Positions 37,421-46,079 are shown, counted from the first letter of the stretch. The stretch is 64,000 nucleotides of DNA from Streptococcus mitis (GCF_002860865.1 NZ_PKIE01000003.1:62001-126000); one strand, 5' to 3'. The notes: generated by a model from the letters alone, not told the origin. Translations and numbers: made by a program.

Positions 37421-38800
37421 ATGTTATTCAAATTATTTGTGAAAAAACTTGAAAGAGTCTTTGGTGGACTTTCGCCAGCACGTCGGATTTTTTTAAGTTT
37501 CGCTGGAGTTATTTTGGTAGGCTCTCTCCTTTTGAGCTTACCTTTTGTTCAGGTAAGTGGTTCTCAAGCCACTTATTTTGACCATCTTTTTACGACGGTG
37601 TCCATGGTCTGTGTGACTGGCCTTTTTACGCAACCAGTGGCTACGACCTATAATGTCTGGGGGCAGTTGATTTGTATGCTCTTGATACAGATTGGTGGTT
37701 TGGGGCTCATGACTTTTATCGGGGTCTTTTATATTCAGGGGAAGCAAAAGCTCAGTCTTCGCAGTCGTGAAACCATTCAGGAGAGCTTCAGTTACGGGGA
37801 GACTCGGTCGCTGAAGGCCTTTATGCGCTCCATCTTTTTGACGACTTTTCTGGTGGAGGGCTTGGGTGCCTTCCTGCTAAGTTTTCGTTTTATTCCTGAG
37901 TTTGGCTGGGGACGGGGTATTTTTACCTCTATCTTCTTAGCTATTTCAGCCTTTTGTAATGCTGGTTTTGATAATTTCGGCAGTAGCAGTTTAGTGGCTT
38001 TTCAGACGGATCCCTTGATCAATCTGGTCATTGCTGGCTTGATTATCACGGGTGGTCTGGGATTTATGGTCTGGTTTGACTTGGCAACCCAGTTTGACAA
38101 GAAGAAAAAGCGCCGTCTACGTTTCCACACCAAGCTAGTCCTCTTCTTGACTGCAGGGATTTTGCTGTTTGGGACAGTATCCACACTCTTTACGGAGTGG
38201 TACAATCCTGGAACGATTGGCAATCTCAGTGTCCCAGAGAAAGTGCTGGTTAGCTTTTTCCAAACCGTCAGCATGAGAACGGCCGGTTTTGCTTCTATTG
38301 ACTATACTCAAGCTCGGCCTGTGACCTTGTTTATCTATATCCTACAGATGTTTCTCGGAGGAGCGCCTGGAGGAACGGCTGGGGGGCTCAAGATTACGAC
38401 TTTCTTTGTCTTATTGGTCTTTGCGCGTAGTGAATTGCTGGGCTTACCTCATGCTAATGTTGCGCAGAGAACCATTGAGGCTCGAACAGTCCAAAAATCC
38501 TTTAGTGTCTTCATTATCTTTTTGATGACCTTCTTGTTGGGCTTGATGTTGTTGGGAATTACGGCAGAAGGAACACCGCGATTTATCTACCTCATGTTTG
38601 AGACCATTTCAGCTCTTGCGACAGTTGGGGTAACGGCAAATCTGACGCCAGAACTGGGCAAGCTAGCTCTCAGCATTGTCATGGTGCTCATGTTTATTGG
38701 CCGTATCGGTCCCTTGACCTTGCTGGTTAGTCTAGCGGATTACCAGCCTGATAAGAAAGATTTGATTCAGTATATGAAAGCAGATATTAGTATTGGATAA
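37421..38800 (+). CDS. trkH: TrkH-family potassium uptake membrane subunit
   Basis: 459 residues. A polytopic ion channel-like subunit of the Trk/Ktr family with four pore-loop repeats. Selectivity-type glycines are seen in VCVTGLF, AFCNAGFDNFG, SMRTAGFASID and LATVGVTANLTP. It imports potassium with the cytoplasmic regulator encoded next. An extended -10 (TG 37406-37407, TACAAT 37409-37414) lies only seven bases before the ATG, and no good ribosome site is present. Initiation may be leaderless. Confidence 0.92.
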   Translation: MLFKLFVKKLERVFGGLSPARRIFLSFAGVILVGSLLLSLPFVQVSGSQATYFDHLFTTVSMVCVTGLFTQPVATTYNVWGQLICMLLIQIGGLGLMTFIGVFYIQGKQKLSLRSRETIQESFSYGETRSLKAFMRSIFLTTFLVEGLGAFLLSFRFIPEFGWGRGIFTSIFLAISAFCNAGFDNFGSSSLVAFQTDPLINLVIAGLIITGGLGFMVWFDLATQFDKKKKRRLRFHTKLVLFLTAGILLFGTVSTLFTEWYNPGTIGNLSVPEKVLVSFFQTVSMRTAGFASIDYTQARPVTLFIYILQMFLGGAPGGTAGGLKITTFFVLLVFARSELLGLPHANVAQRTIEARTVQKSFSVFIIFLMTFLLGLMLLGITAEGTPRFIYLMFETISALATVGVTANLTPELGKLALSIVMVLMFIGRIGPLTLLVSLADYQPDKKDLIQYMKADISIG

Positions 38801-38813
38801 GAAAGGAAGAATG

Positions 38814-39479
38814 ATGTCAGATCGTACGATTGGAATTTTAGGTTTGGGGATTTTCGGGAGTAGTGTCCTGACAGCCCTAGCCAAGCAAGATATGAATATT
38901 ATTGCCATTGACGACCACGCCGAGCGTATCAATCAATTTGAGCCTGTTTTGGCGCGTGGAGTTGTGGGCGATATTACAGATGAGGAGCTCCTCAGAACCG
39001 CAGGAATTGATACCTGTGATACGGTTGTAGTCGCAACAGGGGAAAATCTGGAGTCTAGTGTGCTTGCAGTTATGCATTGTAAGAGTCTAGGTGTACCAAG
39101 GGTTATTGCCAAGGTCAAAAGCCAGACAGCTAAGAAGGTGCTGGAAAAAATTGGTGCCGACTCGGTGATCTCGCCAGAATATGAAATGGGGCAGTCTCTA
39201 GCGCAGACCATTCTCTTTCATAATAATGTTGATGTCTTTCAGTTGGATAAAAATGTGTCTATCGTAGAGATGAAAATTCCGAGTGTTTGGGCAGGTCAAA
39301 GCCTGAGCCAGCTAGATTTGCGTGGCAAATACAACCTCAATGTCCTAGGATTTCGTGAACAGGAAAATTCACCGCTGGATGTCCAATTTGGCCCTAATGA
39401 CCTCTTGAGGGCAGATGCCTATATCTTGGCGGTCATTAATAACCAGTATCTAGATGACTTGGCAGAATTAAATTCGTAA
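38814..39479 (+). CDS. cabP: CabP/TrkA, c-di-AMP-binding potassium uptake regulator
   Basis: 221 residues. An N-terminal RCK/TrkA-N Rossmann domain has GILGLGIFGSSV (nucleotide binding), and a C-terminal RCK_C (TrkA-C) domain occupies about 137-217. The pneumococcal orthologue binds cyclic di-AMP, which weakens its interaction with TrkH and reduces potassium uptake. Starts at 38811 and 38814 are both possible. 38814 gives better spacing from AAAGGAAG and the usual length. Cotranscribed with trkH. Confidence 0.92.
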   Translation: MSDRTIGILGLGIFGSSVLTALAKQDMNIIAIDDHAERINQFEPVLARGVVGDITDEELLRTAGIDTCDTVVVATGENLESSVLAVMHCKSLGVPRVIAKVKSQTAKKVLEKIGADSVISPEYEMGQSLAQTILFHNNVDVFQLDKNVSIVEMKIPSVWAGQSLSQLDLRGKYNLNVLGFREQENSPLDVQFGPNDLLRADAYILAVINNQYLDDLAELNS

Positions 39480-39480
39480 G

Positions 39481-39502
39481 GAGGGAGCACCCCCTCTTTT
39501 TT
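39481..39502 (+). terminator. Short terminator after cabP
   Basis: GAGGG (39481-39485) pairs with CCCTC (39492-39496), followed by six T. The stem directly abuts the stop codon. Confidence 0.6.
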
Positions 39503-39605
39503 GATGTCCTAGATAGCAAATAGAGGCAGAACACCTTGTATTCCAGTAAAAGTCCTTCAAAAACTGGACTTTATGGTAGAATAGAAAGAAGTGACAAGAG
39601 AGAGT

Positions 39606-39759
39606 AATACTCTTCGAAAATCTCTTCAAACTACGTCAACGTCGCCTTGCCGTAGGTATAGGTAACTGACTTCGTCAGTTCTATCTGCAACTTCAAAGCA
39701 GTGCTTTGAGCAACCTGCGGCTAGTTTCCTAGTTTGCTCTTTGATTTTTATTGAGTATA
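39606..39759 (+). repeat. BOX element (A-B-C form)
   Basis: boxA (about 39606-39664) contains ACTCTTCGAAAATCTCTTC and CGTCGCCTTGCCGTA. boxB (about 39665-39709) contains CTGACTTCGTCAGTTCTATC. boxC (about 39710-39759) contains CCTGCGGCTAG and ends TTGAGTATA. It lies 31 bases upstream of the glycosyltransferase gene. Confidence 0.92.
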
Positions 39760-39790
39760 AGAAAAAATCAGTCCCCTAAAGGAGTAGATT

Positions 39791-40807
39791 ATGAAGTTAT
39801 TGTCTATCGCCATCCCTAGCTATAATGCCGCAACCTATCTTCATTACTGTGTGGAGTCGCTAGTGATTGGTGGTGAGCAAGTTGAGATTTTGATTATCAA
39901 TGATGGGTCTCAGGACCAGACTCAGGAAATCGCTGAGCGTTTAGCCAGCAAGTATCCTAGCATCGTTAGAGCCATCTATCAGGAAAATAAAGGCCATGGC
40001 GGTGCGGTCAATCGTGGCTTAGCGGAGGCGTCTGGGCGTTATTTTAAAGTAGTGGATAGTGATGACTGGGTAGACCCTCGTGCCTATTTAAAAATTCTTG
40101 AAACCTTGCAGGATCTAGAGAGTGAGGGGCAGGAAGTTGATGCCTTTGTGACTAATTTTGTCTATGAAAAGGAAGGTCAGTCTCGTAAGAAGAGTATGAG
40201 TTACGAGTCAGTTTTACCTGTCCAGCAGATTTTTGGCTGGGACCAGGTCGGAAATTTCTCAAAAGGCCAGTATATCATGATGCACTCGCTGATTTACCGG
40301 ACAGATTTGTTGCGAGCGAGTCAGTTCCAACTGCCTGAGCATACCTTTTATGTCGATAATCTCTTCGTCTTTACCCCCCTTCAGCAGGTCAAGACCATGT
40401 ACTATCTACCTGTTGATTTCTATCGTTATTTGATTGGGCGTGAAGACCAGTCTGTCAATGAGCAAGTGATGATTAAGCGCATTGACCAGCAACTAAAGGT
40501 TAATCGACTCTTGGTAGACCAGCTTGATTTATCTAAAGTGAGCCATCCCAAAATGCGAGAATATCTGCTGAATCATATTGAGATTACGACGGTGATTTCC
40601 AGTGCCCTGCTCAACCGAGCTGGAACGGTGGAGCATCTGGCAAAAAAACGCCAATTGTGGACCTATATTCAGCAGGAAAATCCAGAGGTCTTTCAGACTA
40701 TCCGTAAGACTATGTTGAGTCGTTTGACCAAACATTCAGTCTTGCCAGCCCGCAAACTTTCCAATGTCGTCTATCAAATCACCAAATCTGTTTATGGATT
40801 TAATTAA
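39791..40807 (+). CDS. Family 2 glycosyltransferase
   Basis: 338 residues. GT-A fold: N-terminal LLSIAIPSYNAATYL, nucleotide-sugar-binding IINDGSQDQT and the metal-binding VVDSDDWVDPR (about residue 90). No membrane helix is evident, so it is a cytoplasmic enzyme transferring sugar to an unknown lipid or polysaccharide acceptor. An AAAGGAGTAG ribosome site is present. It stands alone between a BOX element and pavB. Confidence 0.9.
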   Translation: MKLLSIAIPSYNAATYLHYCVESLVIGGEQVEILIINDGSQDQTQEIAERLASKYPSIVRAIYQENKGHGGAVNRGLAEASGRYFKVVDSDDWVDPRAYLKILETLQDLESEGQEVDAFVTNFVYEKEGQSRKKSMSYESVLPVQQIFGWDQVGNFSKGQYIMMHSLIYRTDLLRASQFQLPEHTFYVDNLFVFTPLQQVKTMYYLPVDFYRYLIGREDQSVNEQVMIKRIDQQLKVNRLLVDQLDLSKVSHPKMREYLLNHIEITTVISSALLNRAGTVEHLAKKRQLWTYIQQENPEVFQTIRKTMLSRLTKHSVLPARKLSNVVYQITKSVYGFN

Positions 40808-40830
40808 TATAAGTATTTTATAAGAGGGAT

Positions 40831-40884
40831 TTAAGAAAAATTTTAACTTTTTCTTAATCCTTTTTAATTTTAGGAGATTATACT
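40831..40884 (+). promoter_or_regulatory. Inverted repeat and -10 upstream of pavB
   Basis: TTAAGAAAAA (40831-40840) and TTTTTCTTAA (40848-40857) form a perfect 10-base inverted repeat with a seven-base loop. A TATACT -10 lies at 40879-40884 with no clear -35. The repeat could be the terminator of the glycosyltransferase gene, or a binding site for the neighbouring response regulator, or both. Confidence 0.45.
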
Positions 40885-40922
40885 AGAGTCATCAAATAAA
40901 GAAAAACTCTAAGGAGAATCCT

Positions 40923-43193
40923 ATGAAATTCAATCCAAATCAAAGATATACTCGTTGGTCTATTCGCCGTCTTAGTGTCGGTGTTGCCTCAGTTGTTGTG
41001 GCAAGTGGCTTTTTTGTCCTAGTTGGTCAGCCAAGTTCTGTACGTGCCGATGTGGTCAATCCAACCCCTGCTCAAGTTGTGCCAGACGCGACTTCGGTGA
41101 GTGAAAAGAGCGACTTACCAGCAGAACTTCTCAAAGAAGCAGTCGATACAGCTCTTCCTTCAGAACAGGTAGACTCAACACCTAAAGCAAGCTTGGATGC
41201 TACAAGCTCTCCAGAAAAAGTGAATGTAGCTGATAAAGACCAAGTGGTAGCGCCAAAAGAAGAAGTGCAAGCAAAACCAGAATCTAAGAAAGAAACAGAA
41301 GATGCGGTTAAACCTGCGACAAATCCTGCGCCTGTAGTTATTGGACAAGACCGTGAAGCAAGTGAAGCTCAACCAGCAACCACTCCAGCCGAAGTTCAAA
41401 AAGGTGTGGCTGACAATACTAAAGACACAGTATATGTTCCAGCTACTTACTTGGACAAAGCTAACTTCCCAGGCCCATTCACAGCCGGTGTCAACCAAGT
41501 CATTCCATATGAATTCTTCGCAGGTGACGGTATGTTGACTCGCCTTATCTTGAAAGCTTCAGACAAGGCTCCATGGTCAGATAACGGTTCAGCTAAAAAT
41601 CCTGCTCTCCCACCAGTAGAAAAATTGGGCAAAGGCCTTTACTTCTACGAAGTAGACTTGGCTGGTACCCAAGGCAAATCTGACAAAGAGCTTCTAGACT
41701 TGTTAAAACAAAATGGTACGCAAAGCTATAAAGCTACTATCAAAGTTTACGGTGCGAAAGACGGCAAGGCGGACTTGAGCAACCTCGTAGCGACAAAAGA
41801 TTTGGATGTCAACTTGAATGGCTTGACCACCCCAGCTGAAGTGCAAAAAGGCGTAGCCGACAACACTAAAGACACAGTAGATGTCCCAGCTACATACTTG
41901 GACAAGGCTAACTTCCCAGGTCCATTCACAGCCGGTGTCAACCAAGTCATTCCGTATGAATTCTTCGCCGGTGACGGTATGTTGACTCGCCTTATCTTGA
42001 AAGCATCCGACAAGGCTCCATGGTCAGACAACGGCTCAGCTAAAAACCCCGCTCTACCACCAGTAGAAAAATTGGGCAAAGGTCTCTACTTCTACGAAGT
42101 GGACTTGGCAGGTACTCAAGGTAAATCAGATAAAGAGCTTCTTGACCTCTTAAAACAAAACGGCACTCAAAGCTATAAAGCTACTATCAAAGTTTACGGT
42201 GCGAAAGACGGCAAGGCGGACTTGAGCAACCTCGTAGCGACAAAAGATTTGGATGTCAACTTGAATGGCTTGACCACCCCAGCTGAAGTGCAAAAAGGTG
42301 TAGCCGACAATACTAAAGATACGGTGGATGTACCAGCTACTTACTTGGACAAGGCTAACTTCCCTGGTCCGTTCACAGCCGGTGTCAATCAAGTTATCCC
42401 ATACGAGTTCTTCGCTGGTGACGGTATGTTAACACGCCTTATCTTGAAAGCATCCGACAAGGCTCCATGGTCAGACAACGGCTCAGCTAAAAACCCCGCT
42501 CTACCACCAGTAGAAAAATTAGGCAAAGGCCTTTACTTCTATGAAGTGGACTTGGCAGGTACTCAAGGTAAATCAGACAAAGATTTGCTTGACCTCTTAA
42601 AACAAAATGGTACTCAAAGCTATAAAGCTACCATCAAAGTTTACGGCGCTAAAGATGGCAAGGCTGATTTGACAAATCTCGTAGCGACTAAAGAATTGAC
42701 AGTGAACTTGCATGGACATCAGTCTCTTACTCCGATGCAGTCAGGTTTCGCCCCATCTTCTAATGGTTCAGCGATGCCGGCTCCAATGATGAATAGTCAT
42801 CAAGATGCGTCTAAGATGAACGCTCAAATGCCTAGTGCCAATCAAGATGAGATGAAATCTAAAATGCCAGCTGCTAGTCAGGATAAGATGATGCCTAACA
42901 AAGAGCAGGACAAAACCATGAATGCTAGCCAGCCTATGGCAACACCAAGCATGAAACAAGGTCAAGATCAAACTCCAGCAGCATCAAGCCAAATGTCTGA
43001 TGAAGGCAAGATGACATCTAATAACAAGGTATCAAGTCCAATGATGGCTGATCAAATGAAAGACAAAAAAGACATGCTTCCATATACTGGTGAAGCCCAA
43101 ACATCAATGGCTACTCTTGGATTCTTTGGACTCGCCTTGGCTGGACTGCTAGGTGGACTCGGCTTGAAAGCTAAAAAAGAGGAAAATGACTAG
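40923..43193 (+). CDS. pavB: PavB, SSURE-repeat fibronectin/plasminogen-binding adhesin
   Basis: 756 residues. It has a YSIRK-like signal peptide (TRWSIRRLSVGVASV, cleavage after VRA about residue 40). An acidic, Pro/Glu/Lys-rich region runs to about 150. Three SSURE repeats of 149 residues follow (about 153-599), then a Met/Gln/Ser-rich linker (about 600-715). The sortase motif LPYTG is at 719-723, followed by a membrane anchor. PavB is cell-wall bound and contacts host fibronectin and plasminogen. Repeat number varies between strains; this copy has three. An AAGGAGAATCC ribosome site precedes the ATG. The two-component system 08 genes follow and are known to influence pavB expression. Confidence 0.93.
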   Translation: MKFNPNQRYTRWSIRRLSVGVASVVVASGFFVLVGQPSSVRADVVNPTPAQVVPDATSVSEKSDLPAELLKEAVDTALPSEQVDSTPKASLDATSSPEKVNVADKDQVVAPKEEVQAKPESKKETEDAVKPATNPAPVVIGQDREASEAQPATTPAEVQKGVADNTKDTVYVPATYLDKANFPGPFTAGVNQVIPYEFFAGDGMLTRLILKASDKAPWSDNGSAKNPALPPVEKLGKGLYFYEVDLAGTQGKSDKELLDLLKQNGTQSYKATIKVYGAKDGKADLSNLVATKDLDVNLNGLTTPAEVQKGVADNTKDTVDVPATYLDKANFPGPFTAGVNQVIPYEFFAGDGMLTRLILKASDKAPWSDNGSAKNPALPPVEKLGKGLYFYEVDLAGTQGKSDKELLDLLKQNGTQSYKATIKVYGAKDGKADLSNLVATKDLDVNLNGLTTPAEVQKGVADNTKDTVDVPATYLDKANFPGPFTAGVNQVIPYEFFAGDGMLTRLILKASDKAPWSDNGSAKNPALPPVEKLGKGLYFYEVDLAGTQGKSDKDLLDLLKQNGTQSYKATIKVYGAKDGKADLTNLVATKELTVNLHGHQSLTPMQSGFAPSSNGSAMPAPMMNSHQDASKMNAQMPSANQDEMKSKMPAASQDKMMPNKEQDKTMNASQPMATPSMKQGQDQTPAASSQMSDEGKMTSNNKVSSPMMADQMKDKKDMLPYTGEAQTSMATLGFFGLALAGLLGGLGLKAKKEEND
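41379..42719 (+). repeat. Three tandem 447-base SSURE repeats in pavB
   Basis: Units begin at 41379, 41826 and 42273, each exactly 447 bases (149 codons), starting at the TPAEVQKGVADNTKDT motif. Protein sequences are almost identical. Differences include Y/D in DTVxVPATY of unit 1, KEL/KDL, and divergence at the end of unit 3 (KELTVNLHG versus KDLDVNLNG). The repeats are prone to recombination. Confidence 0.95.
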
Positions 43194-43211
43194 TCTAGCT
43201 ACAGACTTTCT

Positions 43212-43235
43212 ATCTAGGATTTGAAAAATCCAGAT
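43212..43235 (+). terminator. Weak hairpin after pavB
   Basis: ATCTAGGATTT pairs with AAATCCAGAT with one bulged A. No T run follows, so termination would be partial. Confidence 0.3.
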
Positions 43236-43268
43236 ATCGTTTAGAATGTTCGTAAAGAGATTAAAATA

Positions 43269-43293
43269 GTGTTATACTATTGTGGTATAGCAC
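43269..43293 (+). promoter_or_regulatory. Dyad over the rr08 promoter
   Basis: GTGTTATAC (43269-43277) and GTATAGCAC (43285-43293) are inverted copies with one mismatch. The extended -10 TGTTATACT (43270-43278) lies inside the left arm. The arrangement suits a regulator that controls rr08-hk08. Confidence 0.5.
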
Positions 43294-43316
43294 TGTTTTT
43301 TTCAAAGGAGAGACAG

Positions 43317-44015
43317 ATGGGAAAGACAATTTTACTCGTTGACGACGAGGTAGAAATCACAGATATTCATCAACGTTATCTAGTTCAGGCAGGATATCAG
43401 GTTTTGGTGGCCCATGATGGAGTAGAGGCCTTAGAAATCTTCAAGAGAAAACCAATTGATTTGATTATTACAGATATCATGATGCCTCGGATGGATGGTT
43501 ATGATTTGATTAGTGAGGTTCAGTATCAATCTCCAGATCAGCCTTTTCTCTTTATCACGGCTAAGACCAGCGAGCAGGACAAGATTTATGGCCTGAGCTT
43601 AGGGGCAGATGACTTTATTGCCAAGCCCTTTAGCCCTCGTGAACTGGTTTTGCGTGTCCACAATATTTTGCGTCGCCTTCATCGTGGAGGTGAGACAGAG
43701 GTCGTCAGTCTCGGGGATTTATGGATGAATCATGGTAGTCATGAAGTCCAAGTCGGAGATGTGGCGCTTGATTTGACCGTCAAATCCTTCGAACTTCTAT
43801 GGCTTCTAGCCAGCAATCCAGAGCGAGTTTTTTCTAAGACAGACCTCTATGAAAAGGTCTGGCAAGAAGACTATGTGGATGACACCAATACCTTGAATGT
43901 TCATATTCATGCTCTTCGACAGGAGTTGGCTAAACATGCTAGTGCAGAAACACCGACCATCAAAACCGTCTGGGGCTTGGGCTACAAAATTGAGAAAGCG
44001 CGAGGTAGTCAATGA
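43317..44015 (+). CDS. rr08: Response regulator RR08 (OmpR family)
   Basis: 232 residues. Receiver domain (about 1-115) with acidic pocket DDE at 9-11, phosphoacceptor Asp53 in ITDIMMPRMDG and the conserved Lys in AKPFSPRE. OmpR-type winged helix (about 135-228). It pairs with the kinase gene, which starts before its stop (ATGA overlap). The orthologous system affects pavB and other surface adhesins in pneumococcus. ATG 43317 follows AAAGGAGAG. Confidence 0.93.
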   Translation: MGKTILLVDDEVEITDIHQRYLVQAGYQVLVAHDGVEALEIFKRKPIDLIITDIMMPRMDGYDLISEVQYQSPDQPFLFITAKTSEQDKIYGLSLGADDFIAKPFSPRELVLRVHNILRRLHRGGETEVVSLGDLWMNHGSHEVQVGDVALDLTVKSFELLWLLASNPERVFSKTDLYEKVWQEDYVDDTNTLNVHIHALRQELAKHASAETPTIKTVWGLGYKIEKARGSQ

Positions 44016-45064
44016 AATTAAAAAGTTATATTTTAGTAGGGTATATCATTTCAACACTCCTAACGATTATCGTGGTTTTTTGGGCTATCCAGCGAATGCT
44101 AATTGAAGAAAGAGAAATTTATTTCCTAGTGGGTATGACTCTTGTGGCTAGTTTTATCGGTGCTGGGATTAGTCTCTTTCTCCTATCGCCGGTCTTTACT
44201 TCGTTGGGCAAACTCAAGGAACATGCTAAGCGGGTAGCGGACAAGGACTTTCCATCAAATCTGGAGGTTCAAGGCCCTGTAGAATTTCAGCAATTAGGCC
44301 AAGCTTTCAATGAGATGTCCCATGATTTGCAGGCGACCTTTGATTCCTTGGAAGAAAGCGAGCGAGAAAAGGGCTTGATGATTGCTCAACTTTCGCATGA
44401 TATCAAGACCCCCATCACTTCGATCCAAGCGACGGTAGAAGGGATTTTGGATGGGGTTATCAAGGAAGGAGAACAGGACCATTATCTAGCAACTATTGGG
44501 CGCCAGACTGAAAGACTCAATAAACTGGTTGAGGAGTTGAATTTTTTGACCCTAAACACAGCTAGAAATCAGGTCGAAACGACCAGCAAAGACAGCATTT
44601 TTCTGGACCAGCTCTTGATTGAGTGCATGAGTGAATTTCAGTTCTTGATTGAACAGGAGGAGCGAGATGTTCACTTGCAGGTAATCCCTGAGTCTGCCCG
44701 TATTGAGGGAGATTATGCCAAACTTTCTCGTATCTTGGTAAATCTGGTCAATAACGCTTTTAAATACTCAGCTCCAGGAACCAAGCTGGAAGTGGTGGCT
44801 AAGGTGGAGAATAACCAGCTTTCAATCAGTGTGACTGATGAGGGGCAGGGCATTGCCCCAGAGGACTTGGAAAATATTTTCAAACGCCTTTATCGTGTCG
44901 AAACTTCGCGTAATATGAAAACAGGTGGTCATGGATTAGGACTTGCGATTGCGCGTGAATTGGCCCATCAATTGGGTGGGGAAATCACCGTTACTAGCCA
45001 GTACGGTATAGGAAGCACCTTTACCCTCCTTCTCAATCTCTCTGGCAGTGAAAATAAAGCTTAG
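44012..45064 (+). CDS. hk08: Sensor histidine kinase HK08
   Basis: 350 residues. Two membrane helices (about 8-28 and 38-60) are separated by a very short outside loop. A HAMP-like linker follows, then HisKA with phosphoacceptor His129 in QLSHDIKTP, and an HATPase domain with NLVNNAFKYS, DEGQGI and GGHGLGLAIA. The short loop suggests sensing within the membrane, as in intramembrane-sensing kinases. It overlaps rr08 by four bases. Confidence 0.93.
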   Translation: MKLKSYILVGYIISTLLTIIVVFWAIQRMLIEEREIYFLVGMTLVASFIGAGISLFLLSPVFTSLGKLKEHAKRVADKDFPSNLEVQGPVEFQQLGQAFNEMSHDLQATFDSLEESEREKGLMIAQLSHDIKTPITSIQATVEGILDGVIKEGEQDHYLATIGRQTERLNKLVEELNFLTLNTARNQVETTSKDSIFLDQLLIECMSEFQFLIEQEERDVHLQVIPESARIEGDYAKLSRILVNLVNNAFKYSAPGTKLEVVAKVENNQLSISVTDEGQGIAPEDLENIFKRLYRVETSRNMKTGGHGLGLAIARELAHQLGGEITVTSQYGIGSTFTLLLNLSGSENKA

Positions 45065-45102
45065 TAAGTGTCTAGTGTTTTGAGGTAAATAGAAAATATT
45101 GA

Positions 45103-45132
45103 GCTAACGGAAAATTCCGTTAGTTCTTTTTT
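45103..45132 (+). terminator. Terminator after hk08
   Basis: GCTAACGGAA (45103-45112) pairs with TTCCGTTAGT (45115-45124), with T runs to 45132. The boundary between conserved chromosome and the AT-rich element lies close by. Confidence 0.8.
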
Positions 45133-45149
45133 GTATTTTAGGAGAAAAA

Positions 45150-45518
45150 ATGTCAGATAATATTGAAATTGTTATGGATATTGATTCGTTAGAAATTTTC
45201 GATGTAATAGATCTTGATAAGAATGAAAATATGGTTGATTGTATCCCTGAAGGAAATTCTGAAGAAAAGGTATCTCCATACGATGACCTCAATAGGGTTT
45301 GGCTTAGAAACGGGTATTATTATAAGCCGTCTAGTCTACTTTGGGAAGTTATTAAAGATAATGTTATTCATGAATTGTATCCTAGAAATAAACATGGCAA
45401 ATATCCTTACTACAGAAGAGCAAGAGACGGAACATGGGGACAATCTAGCCAATTGACTCAGGATGAAGACTTGTGGTTGACTCTAGAGTTTAATCCAGAA
45501 TTGATGGGGTATGTGTAG
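45150..45518 (+). CDS. Hypothetical protein, 122 residues
   Basis: Not recognised. The acidic N-terminal half is followed by an aromatic, charged C-terminal half (VWLRNGYYYKPSS, YPYYRRARDGTWG). There is no signal peptide or membrane segment. A TTAGGAG ribosome site supports translation. It is the first gene after the hk08 terminator and, by composition, probably belongs to the inserted element. It could be a small toxin-immunity or nuclease-like cargo protein, but no motif proves this. Confidence 0.6.
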   Translation: MSDNIEIVMDIDSLEIFDVIDLDKNENMVDCIPEGNSEEKVSPYDDLNRVWLRNGYYYKPSSLLWEVIKDNVIHELYPRNKHGKYPYYRRARDGTWGQSSQLTQDEDLWLTLEFNPELMGYV

Positions 45519-45598
45519 GAAAACAAATGATATATCTTAATTCTACATTTTGTTAATATCAAAAAAACTGGCATCTAACCAGGTTAAGGAGGAAACAA

Positions 45599-45799
45599 AT
45601 GAAACCATTAGTAAAAATATTTACTAAAGTGACCATGTATACTTTTTTAGGTTACGCTTTGTTTATGATTAGGTTGGTAGGTGGAGGTCAAACTTTATTG
45701 TCCTTAATACTAATTAGTTTAACTGTAACTGCCTTAATTTATTGCTGTACGGTTATTGAATCATTTTTAAAACAAAGAAAAAAATCCAATAGGCGATAG
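45599..45799 (+). CDS. Small membrane protein, 66 residues
   Basis: Two predicted membrane helices (about 12-28 and 32-54), with basic ends (KQRKKSNRR). A TTAAGGAGG ribosome site with good spacing supports it. Family not recognised. Its 3' end overlaps a possible minus-strand gene. Confidence 0.6.
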   Translation: MKPLVKIFTKVTMYTFLGYALFMIRLVGGGQTLLSLILISLTVTALIYCCTVIESFLKQRKKSNRR

Positions 45800-46079
45800 T
45801 GAATACATAAGTGAGAGAGTTCTTAATAGATTTCTTAAAGAATGCATTAAATCCAATCAACAAAGGACTAAGAATGGTTGATAGGACTAAAATGATATAG
45901 AAAGCGGTAAGAACTATATTATAGCTAGGATAATTCGATAAAAGTTCGAAAGCTTTTGGTATTAAGCTACTGAAAAAACTATTTACAGCAGTTTTCCAAG
46001 AGGATAAATCGGGATTTGTACTCATCTTATCCAATATTGATTGAAAATTAGCTGGGATTTGATTATTAACAGAAAACAC
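45753..46079 (-). CDS. Possible membrane protein on the minus strand
   Basis: Up to 108 residues. Two strongly hydrophobic segments (about 55-78 and 85-104) follow a polar N-terminus. The start is uncertain: GTG at 46079 or ATG at 46025, neither with a strong ribosome site. It fills an otherwise empty 280-base interval and looks protein-like in composition. It would be the only minus-strand gene of the element seen here. Confidence 0.35.
   Translation of the reverse strand: MFSVNNQIPANFQSILDKMSTNPDLSSWKTAVNSFFSSLIPKAFELLSNYPSYNIVLTAFYIILVLSTILSPLLIGFNAFFKKSIKNSLTYVFTIAYWIFFFVLKMIQ

Noticed and set aside
41379-42719. Possible CRISPR-like periodicity
   Set aside because: The 447-base period is that of coding SSURE repeats, with no short direct repeat and spacer pattern.
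40923-43193. Repeated minus-strand frames inside the pavB repeats
   Set aside because: They recur at the same place in each SSURE unit, so they are repeat shadows.
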